Positions 1 to 5,723 of a stretch of DNA of 7,934 nucleotides are shown piece by piece. The translations under genes were made by a program, and so were the position numbers. The stretch comes from a bacterium (GTDB lineage: Bacteria > Tectomicrobia > Entotheonellia > Entotheonellales > Entotheonellaceae): positions 1 to 7,934 of the forward strand of contig JAPULM010000107.1 in NCBI GenBank assembly GCA_027294925.1. The letters run 5' to 3'. The notes beneath the pieces are model-generated. The model did no database searches. It saw only the letters and a list, made by a program, of their open reading frames with translations, and had not been told where the DNA came from. Positions within the stretch are counted from its first letter, which is position 1, and each line of letters begins with the position of its first letter.

Positions 1-159
1 CGCCTGACCGATCGTCTGCTGCGGCTTGTTATCCTGTCCATACGAGATCGACAATGGCTCGATATACATGCTTAGCATAACGACGACTGACAAGCGGCAG
101 ATATGTCTCACCACGGTTTGCGTGGCAACGGCTTGCTCCAAGATTTCGTCAAATGTCAT
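1..159 (-). CDS. N-terminal cyclase-like stub, runs off left edge
   Basis: The ATG at 159-157 overlaps the TGA stop of the truncated cyclase gene upstream in an ATGA arrangement, so translation could be coupled. The first nine residues, MTFDEILEQ, match the MTFNEILSQ start of that upstream cyclase at seven of nine positions. From residue 10 the similarity ends: the family continues into a short winged-helix-like segment with a GRV.YRALKRQF motif, and this does not. The frame stays open for 53 codons to the window edge. Another frame of the same strand reads GETYLPLVSRRY and ends at a TAA at 29-31, so a frameshift or junction near codon 12 is possible. I read it as a third N-terminal scrap of the cyclase family joined to unrelated sequence. 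Its product and full length cannot be judged here. Confidence 0.4.
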   Translation of the reverse strand, partial: MTFDEILEQAVATQTVVRHICRLSVVVMLSMYIEPLSISYGQDNKPQQTIGQA

Positions 160-1319
160 GCCTTACCCTCCACCTTTGTCAGCGTTGCTTTGCCATAAGA
201 CACGGAGGCACTCTCTAACACCAACCATCCCTGGGTGCGGTGGGAATGGATGAACTCATAGACCAGCCGGCTTTTCCCAACACCAGCCTCGCCTACCGCT
301 GCCACGACTTGACCATGTCCAGCTTCTGCCTGTTCTAAAGTTTGGCGCAATGCCTCGATTTCCGTGTCTCGCCCGACAAACTTGGTAAGTCCACGTGCCA
401 CAGCTGCCTGTAAAGGCCTGCGGATTGTACTGGCACCAGTGAGTTCATAGACATCCACTGGCTCTGAGATGCCCTTCACCGGGATGGGGCCGAGATCATT
501 GACCCGCACCATCCCTTCGACCAGCCGGAGCGTGGTGGCGCTCAGGGTAATACTACCCGGTGCTGCCAGTTGCTCCATGCGGGAGGCCAGGTTTGTCGTT
601 TGCCCAACCGCCGAGTAGTCCATGTGAAGGTCGTTGCCAATGGTACGAACCACGACCTCACCAGAGTTGAGCCCGACGCGAATCCGCATGGTAATGCCGT
701 GGGCACGACGCACCTCATCGGCATACGGTTGCATTGCCGCTTGCATGGCCAGGGCAGCATAACAGGCTCTGGCAGCATGGTCTTCGTGCGCCACAGGGGC
801 TCCGAAGATGGCCATGATGCCATCACCCAGGACCTGATTGACCGTACCTTCAAAGCGGTGCACAGCGTCCATCATGATGTGAATGGCGGGATCGAGGAGC
901 TGTTGGGCATCTTCCGGGTCGAGGTCGCGGATCAACTCAGTCGAGTCTTTGATGTCGGCGAACATTACCGTCACTTGCTTGCGTTCGCCTTCCAGGGCAC
1001 TGCGCGAGGTGAGAATTTTCTCGGCCAGGTGTTGTGGGGTGTAGGACGCAGGGTCGCGGTGCTGAGCATTGACTGGAGGAGAGGCTGGAGCCGCTGCCGG
1101 AGACGGGATTGCCTCAGGTGTTGTACTTGTGTCACCAACCCATACCAACATTCTGCCATCTTGGTCATGAGCGCATTGCTGGATCTCGATAAGTTCCGCT
1201 TTTAGGTCATCGAGGTAGTCGTCATCAAGGTCAAACTGGCGCTTCAGTGCACGATATGGGACCCGACCGTGTTGCTGAAGCATTACGATCGTTTGGCTAA
1301 GGATCTCATTGAATGTCAC
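156..1319 (-). pseudogene. class III adenylate/guanylate cyclase with P-loop ATPase domain, 3'-truncated
   Basis: The 387-residue product starts at GTG (1319), preceded by a GGGGGA ribosome site. Residues 1-60 form the family's N-terminal helical segment with GRVPYRALKRQF. The class III nucleotide cyclase domain covers about 112-295: metal aspartates at D122 (MFADI) and D166 (LGDG), an AC-type lysine near K114, and D234, N243 and R247 in the DYSAVGQTTNLASRM segment. The domain therefore looks catalytically complete. A P-loop ATPase domain begins near 312 (KFVGRDTE) with Walker A GEAGVGKS at 343-350. The protein stops at 387, right after SYGKAT, where full-length relatives continue through the ATPase and about 500-700 residues of TPR repeats. 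The last residues (LTKVEGKA) look foreign, which suggests a recombination junction. A short cyclase might still be made and be active, but the sensing and TPR half is lost. Cyclase identity is secure; functional status is not. Confidence 0.85.
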
Positions 1320-1425
1320 AGGCTGTTCCCCCGCAGGTCTGACCGCTGCCCAGTGTTCATCCCTTTGGGGCCTATCTTAGCAGAACACTTATGAAGTCTC
1401 CATTTGTCAAGAGACACACTGAGTC

Positions 1426-1431
1426 ATTATA
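1426..1431 (-). promoter_or_regulatory. possible -10 box (TATAAT) for the cyclase gene
   Basis: Read on the minus strand, these bases are a perfect TATAAT, about 105 nt before the GTG start of the cyclase. The best -35-like hexamer upstream is TTGCAA, with a spacer of about 21 nt, which is too long for a standard sigma-70 promoter. Weak support. Confidence 0.22.
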
Positions 1432-1567
1432 CGGTTTTACCGCACTGTTTTCTTGCAATCTCAGCGCGTTCGGCACGTGTCTGGCTTAATTTCGGCCACT
1501 GGTGTCTGCATGTCGCTGCAATGATGCCATGAAGTTTGTCGCGTTAGAGCCGATTCACGCTGTTGTA

Positions 1568-1587
1568 GGATCGCCGCAGGCGATTCC
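1568..1587 (-). other. small hairpin downstream of CMD-family gene
   Basis: On the minus strand GGAATCGCC-TGC-GGCGATCC can pair as a six-base stem (ATCGCC/GGCGAT) plus GG/CC beyond a one-base bulge, about 27 nt after the CMD-family stop. No T-run follows, so it is not a standard intrinsic terminator. It could protect or trim the mRNA 3' end, or be a small dispersed palindrome. Confidence 0.3.
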
Positions 1588-1613
1588 AACCAGCCCCAAT
1601 CTTTCAATCTTTT

Positions 1614-2162
1614 CTAACCCGTGAAAATTGGCCCCACACCCTCCGGCTTATCGAAGCGGAAGGTCTTGATCAACGTCGCCGTCATATCGTAGAAGCCTAC
1701 CAGCGCGACCAATTCGACGACACCCTTCTCACCGAGAGTCCCTACGACCCGCTCATAGGTAGAGTCGCTTATCTCTTTGGTTTCGTAGAGTTCGACCACC
1801 TAGTCGTAAATGGCCGACAGGTCGGCTTCATTGAAATCCGGCTTACCGCCTGCCGCGAGGACCACGAGGTCGGCGTCGCTATGTCCAGCTTCGCGAGCCT
1901 GGCGTTCGTGCAGGATCCACTCTAACTCACAATTCCAACAGCGGCCCGTGACCAATATAGCCAGTTCCCGTTGTTTGTCGGACAGCACTTCGTAGCGGAG
2001 ATAGGCGCCGAGTTGCTGAATATGTTCCGACAGAACGGGGTTGCGCAGCCAAGTATTGTGCGTCAGCGCGACGGCGCCGCGTGGTCCGCTCTTGATCCGC
2101 TCCCAGACGGTTTTCTGCTCTGGCGTAAGGTCCGATTCCGTCAGTTCCTTGATGCGTTGCAT
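1614..2162 (-). pseudogene. carboxymuconolactone decarboxylase (CMD)-family protein interrupted by an amber codon
   Basis: The ATG at 2162 follows GAGGAG with a 7-nt spacer. The frame gives 120 residues, one TAG (1802-1800), then 61 more residues in the same frame ending at TAG (1616-1614). The total of 182 codons suits the family of about 180 residues. The N-terminal part carries the characteristic core: RELAILVTGRCWNCELEW around residues 66-82 with C75, C78, E81, W82 and H85, the region aligned with the CMD active site. The part after the stop (GEKGVVELVALVGFYDM) is the family's conserved C-terminal helix pair. It has not drifted, so the nonsense change is probably recent, or the codon is sometimes read through. 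The aligned position is probably Tyr or Gln. Such proteins include gamma-carboxymuconolactone decarboxylases and reductase or peroxidase relatives; the substrate is unknown. A cyclase N-terminal stub lies just upstream. Confidence 0.8.
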
Positions 2163-2183
2163 GGTTCGACTCCTCGTTTCAAT

Positions 2184-2252
2184 TCAAACGTCGTTTGGCA
2201 GACTAAAGAGCGACACTCCGATAATCTGGTCGAGGACGTCGTACAAGCCCAT
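2184..2252 (-). pseudogene. N-terminal stub of a cyclase/TPR regulator
   Basis: This 22-residue ORF starts at ATG 2252 and shares its first base with the TAA of the TPR remnant upstream (TAATG). It opens with MGLYDVLDQIIG, which resembles the other stub in this window (MDFYAVLDQIID at 5669), and then ends in unrelated VSLFSLPNDV. The family should continue through GRVTYRALKRQF, so the rest of the gene is gone. The TAATG overlap with a TPR tail suggests that two regulator genes once stood head to tail here, before the second was deleted down to its start. Confidence 0.55.
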
Positions 2253-2448
2253 TATCGACTCCCCTCCAGCTCACCCAGTAACGCCTTAGCGTCTTTAAGG
2301 TCCGCCGTGCCAAATCCCTCGGCAAACCACCCGTAGCCCGCAAATCAGCCAGGTCCTGGTGTATCTGCGCGATGCCTTCTGTTTCCTGCCCCTGCTCGGC
2401 GAGCGCCCAGCCTCTCAGAAACTCCCCCCACGCAGCCAGGGGTCCCAA
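2252..2448 (-). pseudogene. cyclase TPR-region remnant with internal deletion
   Basis: Beginning straight after the dipeptidase stop, the strand reads FLRGWALAEQGQETEGIAQI and then HQDLADLRATG. This is clearly homologous to the MRGWALAMQGQG...RATG TPR segment of the regulator at 7046-7933. About 120 codons of TPR sequence are then missing. In a shifted frame the strand resumes as YGWFAEGFGTADLKDAKALL followed by GELEGSR and TAA, which is the family's extreme C terminus. The junction sits in CGGGCTACGGGTGG, where the RATG codons and the YGW codons share TACGGG, consistent with deletion at microhomology. No usable start codon is seen in the proper family context. It is a relic, unless it now serves only as leader for the following CMD gene. 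Confidence 0.7.
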
Positions 2449-2457
2449 CTACTGAGA

Positions 2458-3570
2458 CTAGCACATTACCCTCCGGAAGAAAGCGAGGGCGTTGCCGCCT
2501 GCAATTTTCTGGATGTCCGTGTCTGAGTAGCCCCGTTGGATAAAACCACGTACGATGTTCTTGCCGTCGGCGGGCGACTCCAATCCATTGAGGTATGGAG
2601 CAGGAAGCTGTTCCGGCTTACGGCCAAGGACGACCCGGTGAAAGTCGACGTGATTGCCCACGCTGGTATCAGTGCCGATGCCTACCTGGTCGATTCCCAC
2701 CAGCTTTACCATATAGTCGTAGTGATCCAGAACGCAGTTGATATCTTGCTCTGGGTCGTCACTGAGCGAGTTGGGCACGGCAGTAATGGCGATGAGGCCA
2801 CCCTTCTGAGTGCAGGCCAGCAGTTCCTCGTCGTTGCGGCAGCGAGGCACAGGACGCAAGGTGTGGGCCGCGTTATGGCTAAAGACGACCGGCGTGTCGG
2901 AAAAATGAATTGCGTCCATGGCCGTTTGAAAGGACGCATGGGACAGGTCGATGACCATGCCCAGGTCATTCATGCGCCGTACCACCGCGATGCCGAAGTC
3001 GCTGAGACCGCCGTCATTGCGCTCATACTGGCCATCGCCGATGTAGTTCTTACGAGTGTAGGTAAGCCCGGCCAGCCGGATGCCCATCTGGTAGAGGGTG
3101 TCTAAGCGGTTCAGCTCCTTGCCTATGGCCAAGTGCTCCAGAGTGGGGAGGAAGCCGACCACGCCCTGCTGTTTGGCCGCCTCGATGTCGTCGGCGGTGG
3201 CGACCTGAACCACGTCGGCCTGCTGCCTCAGGTCCGAGAGCATCAGCCCCACTTCTTGTAGCACGTCTTCAAATTCCACCATGGATAGGTCTGGCGTGTT
3301 GACCAGACCCCGGTAGAAATTGGCGGTGGCGACAGAGGTCCACCCACCGTGCTTAACTGCCTGGTAGCCCCAGCGGTAGTCGTTGGCACGCAGATAGGCG
3401 GTGAGCTGCTCCATATCTTCCGGCAATACCATGGGATGCACATGCACATCAACCATGACGAGTGGGTCCATCAAGCGCTGAAAGCGCTGCTCCTGCGCGT
3501 GATCCAGGGGAACGGTGGAGGACGGCACCCGGTCGATTTCTTTGGCGAGAGGAATTGTACCACTGGGCAT
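2458..3570 (-). CDS. membrane-dipeptidase-like (peptidase M19) metallohydrolase
   Basis: This intact 370-residue protein starts at ATG 3570, behind AAGGAGG with a 7-nt spacer. Family M19 zinc dipeptidases (renal dipeptidase type) fold as a TIM barrel and cleave dipeptides, often with D-residues, and some act on other amide bonds. The expected metal residues are visible: a first strand VDVHVHP (H43, H45), a bridging Glu in PTLEHLAIG (E145), VIDLSHAS (H211), VVFSHNAAH (H232) and the catalytic-type Asp in GIGTDTS (D301). The usual first motif is HxD (HND); here it is HxH, as in general amidohydrolases. No signal peptide is evident, so it is likely cytoplasmic. Length is normal and the C terminus (IAGGNALAFFRRV) is family-like. 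A TPR tail scrap lies 80 nt upstream and a TPR remnant directly downstream. The precise substrate is unknown. Confidence 0.88.
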   Translation of the reverse strand: MPSGTIPLAKEIDRVPSSTVPLDHAQEQRFQRLMDPLVMVDVHVHPMVLPEDMEQLTAYLRANDYRWGYQAVKHGGWTSVATANFYRGLVNTPDLSMVEFEDVLQEVGLMLSDLRQQADVVQVATADDIEAAKQQGVVGFLPTLEHLAIGKELNRLDTLYQMGIRLAGLTYTRKNYIGDGQYERNDGGLSDFGIAVVRRMNDLGMVIDLSHASFQTAMDAIHFSDTPVVFSHNAAHTLRPVPRCRNDEELLACTQKGGLIAITAVPNSLSDDPEQDINCVLDHYDYMVKLVGIDQVGIGTDTSVGNHVDFHRVVLGRKPEQLPAPYLNGLESPADGKNIVRGFIQRGYSDTDIQKIAGGNALAFFRRVMC

Positions 3571-3650
3571 TAGGAACCCTCCTTATTTGTGCTTCGCATT
3601 TGACTGTGTTGGCCTAGCGGGCACGTAGCTGTCAAACGTCTCACCCATCG

Positions 3651-3713
3651 TTACGTAAGTTCTTGGAGCAACCCCTTTGCCACCTGCAAGTCCGCCGTAT
3701 CAAATCCCGCCGC
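3651..3713 (-). pseudogene. 3'-tail scrap of a cyclase/TPR regulator
   Basis: The minus strand reads AGFDTADLQVAKGLLQELT and stops at TAA 3653-3651. It matches the extreme C terminus of the regulator ending at 7046 (EGFDTADLQEAKALLQELEG). It begins inside the last codons of the AhpD-like gene, which uses another frame: that gene's GGC GGG ATT TGA is the same DNA as GCG GGA TTT GAT here. The deletion junction therefore supplied the stop codon of the AhpD-like gene. No start codon of its own. Confidence 0.65.
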
Positions 3714-4320
3714 TTTCTTTAATTGTGTGGGCGGGACGCCCTAGACTCAACGCTGCGACGAGCTCAGGACTGTTTTGGAAATAATGATGGTCTAGCGTTA
3801 CACCGAGAGCATCGGCGAATTTCGAAATGTACACGCGATAACAAGCAGCTGCGACAATCTCCAAAATCTCAATGTCAGAGAAGCCAACCTTTCGCAGCTG
3901 CTGAATGTCGTCTTCTGTCATTTCCCAGGCATCCCCAGCAACCTTTTCGCTGAATTCGAGCATGGCGTATTCCTGAACATCCTTGATGACTTGGCGCCAA
4001 TCTTTGGCTAAGGCAAGCACTTCGTCCAATTCGGCCCCACCGTCTTTACGGAGAAACTCTCCGTGGGAGACGGTTCAATAGGTGCAGCGTAGTTGCGCAG
4101 CGACGACGGTGGCGATGAGTTCCTCCTTTCGCCGCCCTAGACTTGAGCCTCCAAACGTGACCGCGTGCGAAAAATTGCGAGCCGCACGCAGGAGCGCCGG
4201 CTTTACACTGTAAGCTTGAACGACATTCCCTATTGGTCCTCCGTTTCTCTGAAGTTTATTATAGATCTCAGCCAACTCGCCCGTGGCTTTTTCAGGCTGA
4301 ACGCTTTCGATCCATGCCAT
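3700..4320 (-). CDS. AhpD-like peroxidase-related protein, probable selenoprotein (Sec82, CxxU)
   Basis: The frame from ATG 4320 (AGGAGGT, 6-nt spacer) to TGA 3702 has 206 residues if the TGA at 4077-4075 is decoded. AhpD/CMD-fold proteins of this length are peroxidase-related enzymes with a CxxC thiol pair and a proton relay. The residues fit exactly: E67, C79, codon 82, H86 repeat the Glu-x11-Cys-x2-Cys-x3-His spacing of AhpD (E118, C130, C133, H137). Codon 82 is TGA instead of Cys, giving C-T-Y-U-T-V-S-H. Before it stands RRKEELIATVVAAQLRC; after it the family pattern continues without frameshift (SHGEFLRKDGGAELDEVLAL, later FADALGVTLDHHYF). A SECIS-like hairpin begins right after the TGA. 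AhpD-like selenoproteins with CxxU are a known bacterial class. The last residues after LSLGRPA are probably foreign, from the junction with a TPR tail. The alternative is a Cys-to-stop mutation. Confidence 0.8.
4039..4074 (-). promoter_or_regulatory. putative bacterial SECIS element directly after in-frame TGA
   Basis: On the minus strand, starting at the base after the TGA, ACCGTCT (4074-4068) pairs perfectly with AGACGGT (4045-4039). Inside a CCC/AA internal loop, ACGGAGA (4064-4058) pairs perfectly with TCTCCGT (4054-4048), leaving the triloop GTT (4057-4055). That makes 14 Watson-Crick pairs in 36 nt. The loop begins with G and 17 nt separate it from the TGA, within the 16-37 nt range and G-in-loop rule described for bacterial SECIS elements. 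The hairpin lies in coding sequence, as bacterial SECIS elements do, and would recruit SelB with Sec-tRNA. Confidence 0.75.
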
Positions 4321-4455
4321 TATTCACCTCCTCGGCTATCAAAGTTTGGGTTTGATCATAGCCAGTGTTTCCTGACCAACATGAGTACCACCGAGCGTAG
4401 CCTGTCAACGACTCGCTATATGGCCTTAGCTAGGGGGCTCGAAGTTGAAAAAGTC
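4321..4455. other. gap upstream of the AhpD-like gene
   Basis: This 135-nt gap separates the TPR remnant stop from the AhpD-like ATG. It ends with a strong ribosome site (GAGGAGGTG). A minus-strand TTGACA occurs at 4408-4403, but the hexamer about 15 nt downstream (TACTCA) is poor; a TATGAT lies closer to the gene without a -35 at correct spacing. A promoter here is plausible but not demonstrated. Confidence 0.3.
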
Positions 4456-4960
4456 TCACCCCTCTGGCGCAAGCTCATCAATCAACGCTTTTGCCTCCTG
4501 CAAATCCGCCGTTCCAAACCCTTCCGTGAACCAGCCATACACCGGCGCCAGCAGGTCGTAGGCGTCCTGGCGCTTGTCCTGATTTTGCCGCAGACGGGCC
4601 AGGCTGGTGGCGGCGCGCAGTTCCCAGAATTTGGCTTGTTGGTGGCAGGCGAGGGTGAGAGATTGCTGAAAACAGGCTTCGGCCTGGGACACATCCGGCG
4701 CCGCCAGCTTCAGAAGCAATGCCCCCTTGAGACGATGCAACTCGGCCCCGTAGAAACGCACCTCCGTATCCTCCATCACAGCCAGCGCCTCGGCCAGCAG
4801 TGATAACCCCTCTTCGGGGTCTCCGCCTTCCCCATACGCCAGCCAGCAGGCCCAGGAAGTAGGGCTGCATCACCTTGACACCCGTAGCCAACTCGTCGGC
4901 GAGACCCTGCCTCATTTCGGCAATGCCCGCCTCACCCTGCCCCTGTGTTGAAGCCATGGC
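4456..4960 (-). pseudogene. cyclase/TPR regulator 3' remnant with a frameshift
   Basis: The strand begins without its own start context at MASTQGQGEAGIAEMRQGLA (4957), the TPR segment equivalent to LAMQGQGAEELLQIRQGI of the regulator at the right edge. It reads to about 4843 in one frame, then continues from about 4839 in another as AYGEGGDPEEGLSLLAEALA. From there the new frame stays open through ELHRLKGALLLKLA, WELRAATSLARL, RQDAYDLLAPVYGWFTEGFG and the final ADLQEAKALIDELAPEG, stop at 4456. These are the last three or so TPR units and the C-terminal tail of the MalT-like TPR region. A one- or two-base indel near 4840 explains the shift. About 750 codons of the parent gene are missing at the 5' side. 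It lies between the VOC gene and the AhpD-like gene. A 107-residue TPR peptide could in principle start at ATG 4779, but no good ribosome site is seen. Confidence 0.75.
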
Positions 4961-5026
4961 GGTGGGTCATCCTGGCAGCATTGTAGCGACCCGGCAGCCA
5001 GGAAACAAGGGGAGTTACATCGAGTG

Positions 5027-5380
5027 TCAGATGGCTAGACGCTTGGCAAAGCTCAGTTCATGTCCGTTCGGGTCGGTAATATGAAAAAATCGTTCACCCC
5101 ATGCGGCATCGCGTGGTGGGTTGTGCGGCGTTAGCCCTTGGGCCGTGATTGCTGCATAGAGCGCATCCACATCCTCAACATGGAAAATAACCCGTCCCCA
5201 CCAGACCGGTGTGTAGTCCGGTTTCAGCATCAGGTTGACATAGATGTCACCAAGTCGGAGAGAGCTGAAGGTGGCCTCAGGTCCACCGTAGACGACGTCG
5301 AATCCAAGGATCACATAAAAGGACACCGCTTCGGGCATGTCCCGAACTGCAACCGTAACGGCGCTCACATACGGCATCAT
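5027..5380 (-). CDS. VOC superfamily (glyoxalase/bleomycin-resistance fold) protein
   Basis: This intact protein has 117 residues from the ATG at 5380; AAAGGA lies 6 nt upstream, so I prefer it to the ATG at 5401, which has no ribosome site. The ATG at 5377 is equally possible. The sequence has the single-domain VOC layout of two beta-alpha-beta-beta-beta modules: VTVAVRDMPEAVSFYVILGF (first module), FSSLRLGDIYVNLML, then VIFHVEDVDALYAAITAQGL and the closing FFHITDPNGHELSFAKR, which is the hallmark strand pair of this fold with its Glu metal position. Members include glyoxalase I, fosfomycin or bleomycin resistance proteins and extradiol dioxygenases; this short form is typically a dimeric isomerase, resistance or binding protein. 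A chimeric TPR-tail ORF lies 50 nt upstream and a TPR remnant downstream. The substrate cannot be told. Confidence 0.85.
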   Translation of the reverse strand: MMPYVSAVTVAVRDMPEAVSFYVILGFDVVYGGPEATFSSLRLGDIYVNLMLKPDYTPVWWGRVIFHVEDVDALYAAITAQGLTPHNPPRDAAWGERFFHITDPNGHELSFAKRLAI

Positions 5381-5430
5381 CACGCATCCTTTGCTGGACA
5401 AACGTCCACAATCGCAAGGCCGGCTCTAGT

Positions 5431-5592
5431 TCACCCTTCGAGTTCTTGTAGCAGGTCCTTCGCCTCTTTCAAGTCCGCCGTGTCAAAACCCTCGGTGAAC
5501 CACTCATACACCAGCGCCAGCAGTCCAAGCAGCGACGCTGCGAGTAGTCTGAAGGCAAGGGTAACAATGAGACCGATTGTTCTGATCCTCAT
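5431..5592 (-). CDS. chimeric mini-ORF: signal-peptide-like start fused to cyclase TPR tail
   Basis: A 53-residue ORF starts at ATG 5592 behind a near-perfect GGAGG with a 5-nt spacer. Residues 1-23 (MRIRTIGLIVTLAFRLLAAS and LLG) have the basic start and hydrophobic core of a Sec signal peptide or single membrane helix. They resemble the start of the ABC-type substrate-binding proteins that begin IGLIVTLALGLLAAP. From about residue 24 the sequence is the in-frame C-terminal tail of the cyclase/TPR family: VYEWFTEGFDTADLKEAKDL followed by LQELEG, almost identical to the tail ending at 7046. The ORF therefore joins two unrelated gene ends in frame. Its ATG lies 2 nt after the stop of the preceding cyclase stub. 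It may be an accidental, expressible by-product of deletion, or a small membrane peptide. Function unknown. Confidence 0.55.
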   Translation of the reverse strand: MRIRTIGLIVTLAFRLLAASLLGLLALVYEWFTEGFDTADLKEAKDLLQELEG

Positions 5593-5594
5593 GA

Positions 5595-5669
5595 TCACCT
5601 CCGATACGTCACACGACCACGGTTACGAAAAAGGTCGATGATCTGATCCAGTACCGCATAGAAGTCCAT
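5595..5669 (-). pseudogene. N-terminal stub of a cyclase/TPR regulator
   Basis: This 24-residue ORF starts at ATG 5669 and reads MDFYAVLDQIIDLFRNRGRV then TYRR and TGA. It covers the first part of the family's N-terminal segment (compare MTFNEILSQ..QQHGRVPYRALKRQF of the cyclase at 1319) and stops where RALKRQF should follow. The break occurs in CGG AGG TGA, and that same GGAGG is the ribosome site of the chimeric ORF that follows. It is evidently the 5' end of a regulator whose middle has been deleted or replaced. A leader-peptide role for the next ORF is possible but not supported further. Confidence 0.6.
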
Positions 5670-5723
5670 CACCGCGTCTCCACTTGGAACGTTAATGCCC
5701 GCCCTCTTCCCAAGGATTATGCT

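Larger units (their letters stand above)
1320..1613. other. non-coding stretch between CMD-family gene and cyclase
   Basis: This is the longest stretch without a confident gene. On the minus strand it holds a hairpin just after the CMD-family stop, a TATAAT-like box, an isolated TTGACA (1405-1410) without a partner at proper spacing, and the cyclase ribosome site. A 38-codon open stretch without a start codon (1543-1427) has codon-like composition and contains QTRAERAEIARKQCGKTV. I do not recognise it and cannot separate it from chance. No tRNA, CRISPR or insertion-sequence ends were seen. Confidence 0.5.

Noticed and set aside
570..1205. 211-codon plus-strand open frame
   Set aside because: It lies fully opposite the cyclase domain, whose catalytic residues are clear; composition is the mirror of that gene and no domain is recognisable.
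1427..1543. 38-codon minus-strand stretch ending QTRAERAEIARKQCGKTV
   Set aside because: It has no start codon and no recognised family. It may be another gene scrap, but it cannot be separated from chance.
1800..1802. TAG in the CMD-family gene as a pyrrolysine codon
   Set aside because: Nothing specific supports it: the position is not in an active site and no pyl genes are visible. A nonsense mutation is simpler.
2536..3105. 189-codon plus-strand open frame
   Set aside because: Shadow of the dipeptidase gene on the other strand.
4382..4408. TTGACA-N15-TACTCA as promoter for the AhpD-like gene
   Set aside because: The spacer is short and the -10 match is poor.
4165..4803. 212-codon plus-strand open frame
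   Set aside because: It runs antisense across the AhpD-like gene start, the gap and the TPR remnant; no motif and no good ribosome site.
4980..5012. CCTGGC...GCCAGG inverted repeat after the VOC gene as a terminator
   Set aside because: Only six pairs around a loop of about 20 nt and no T-run.
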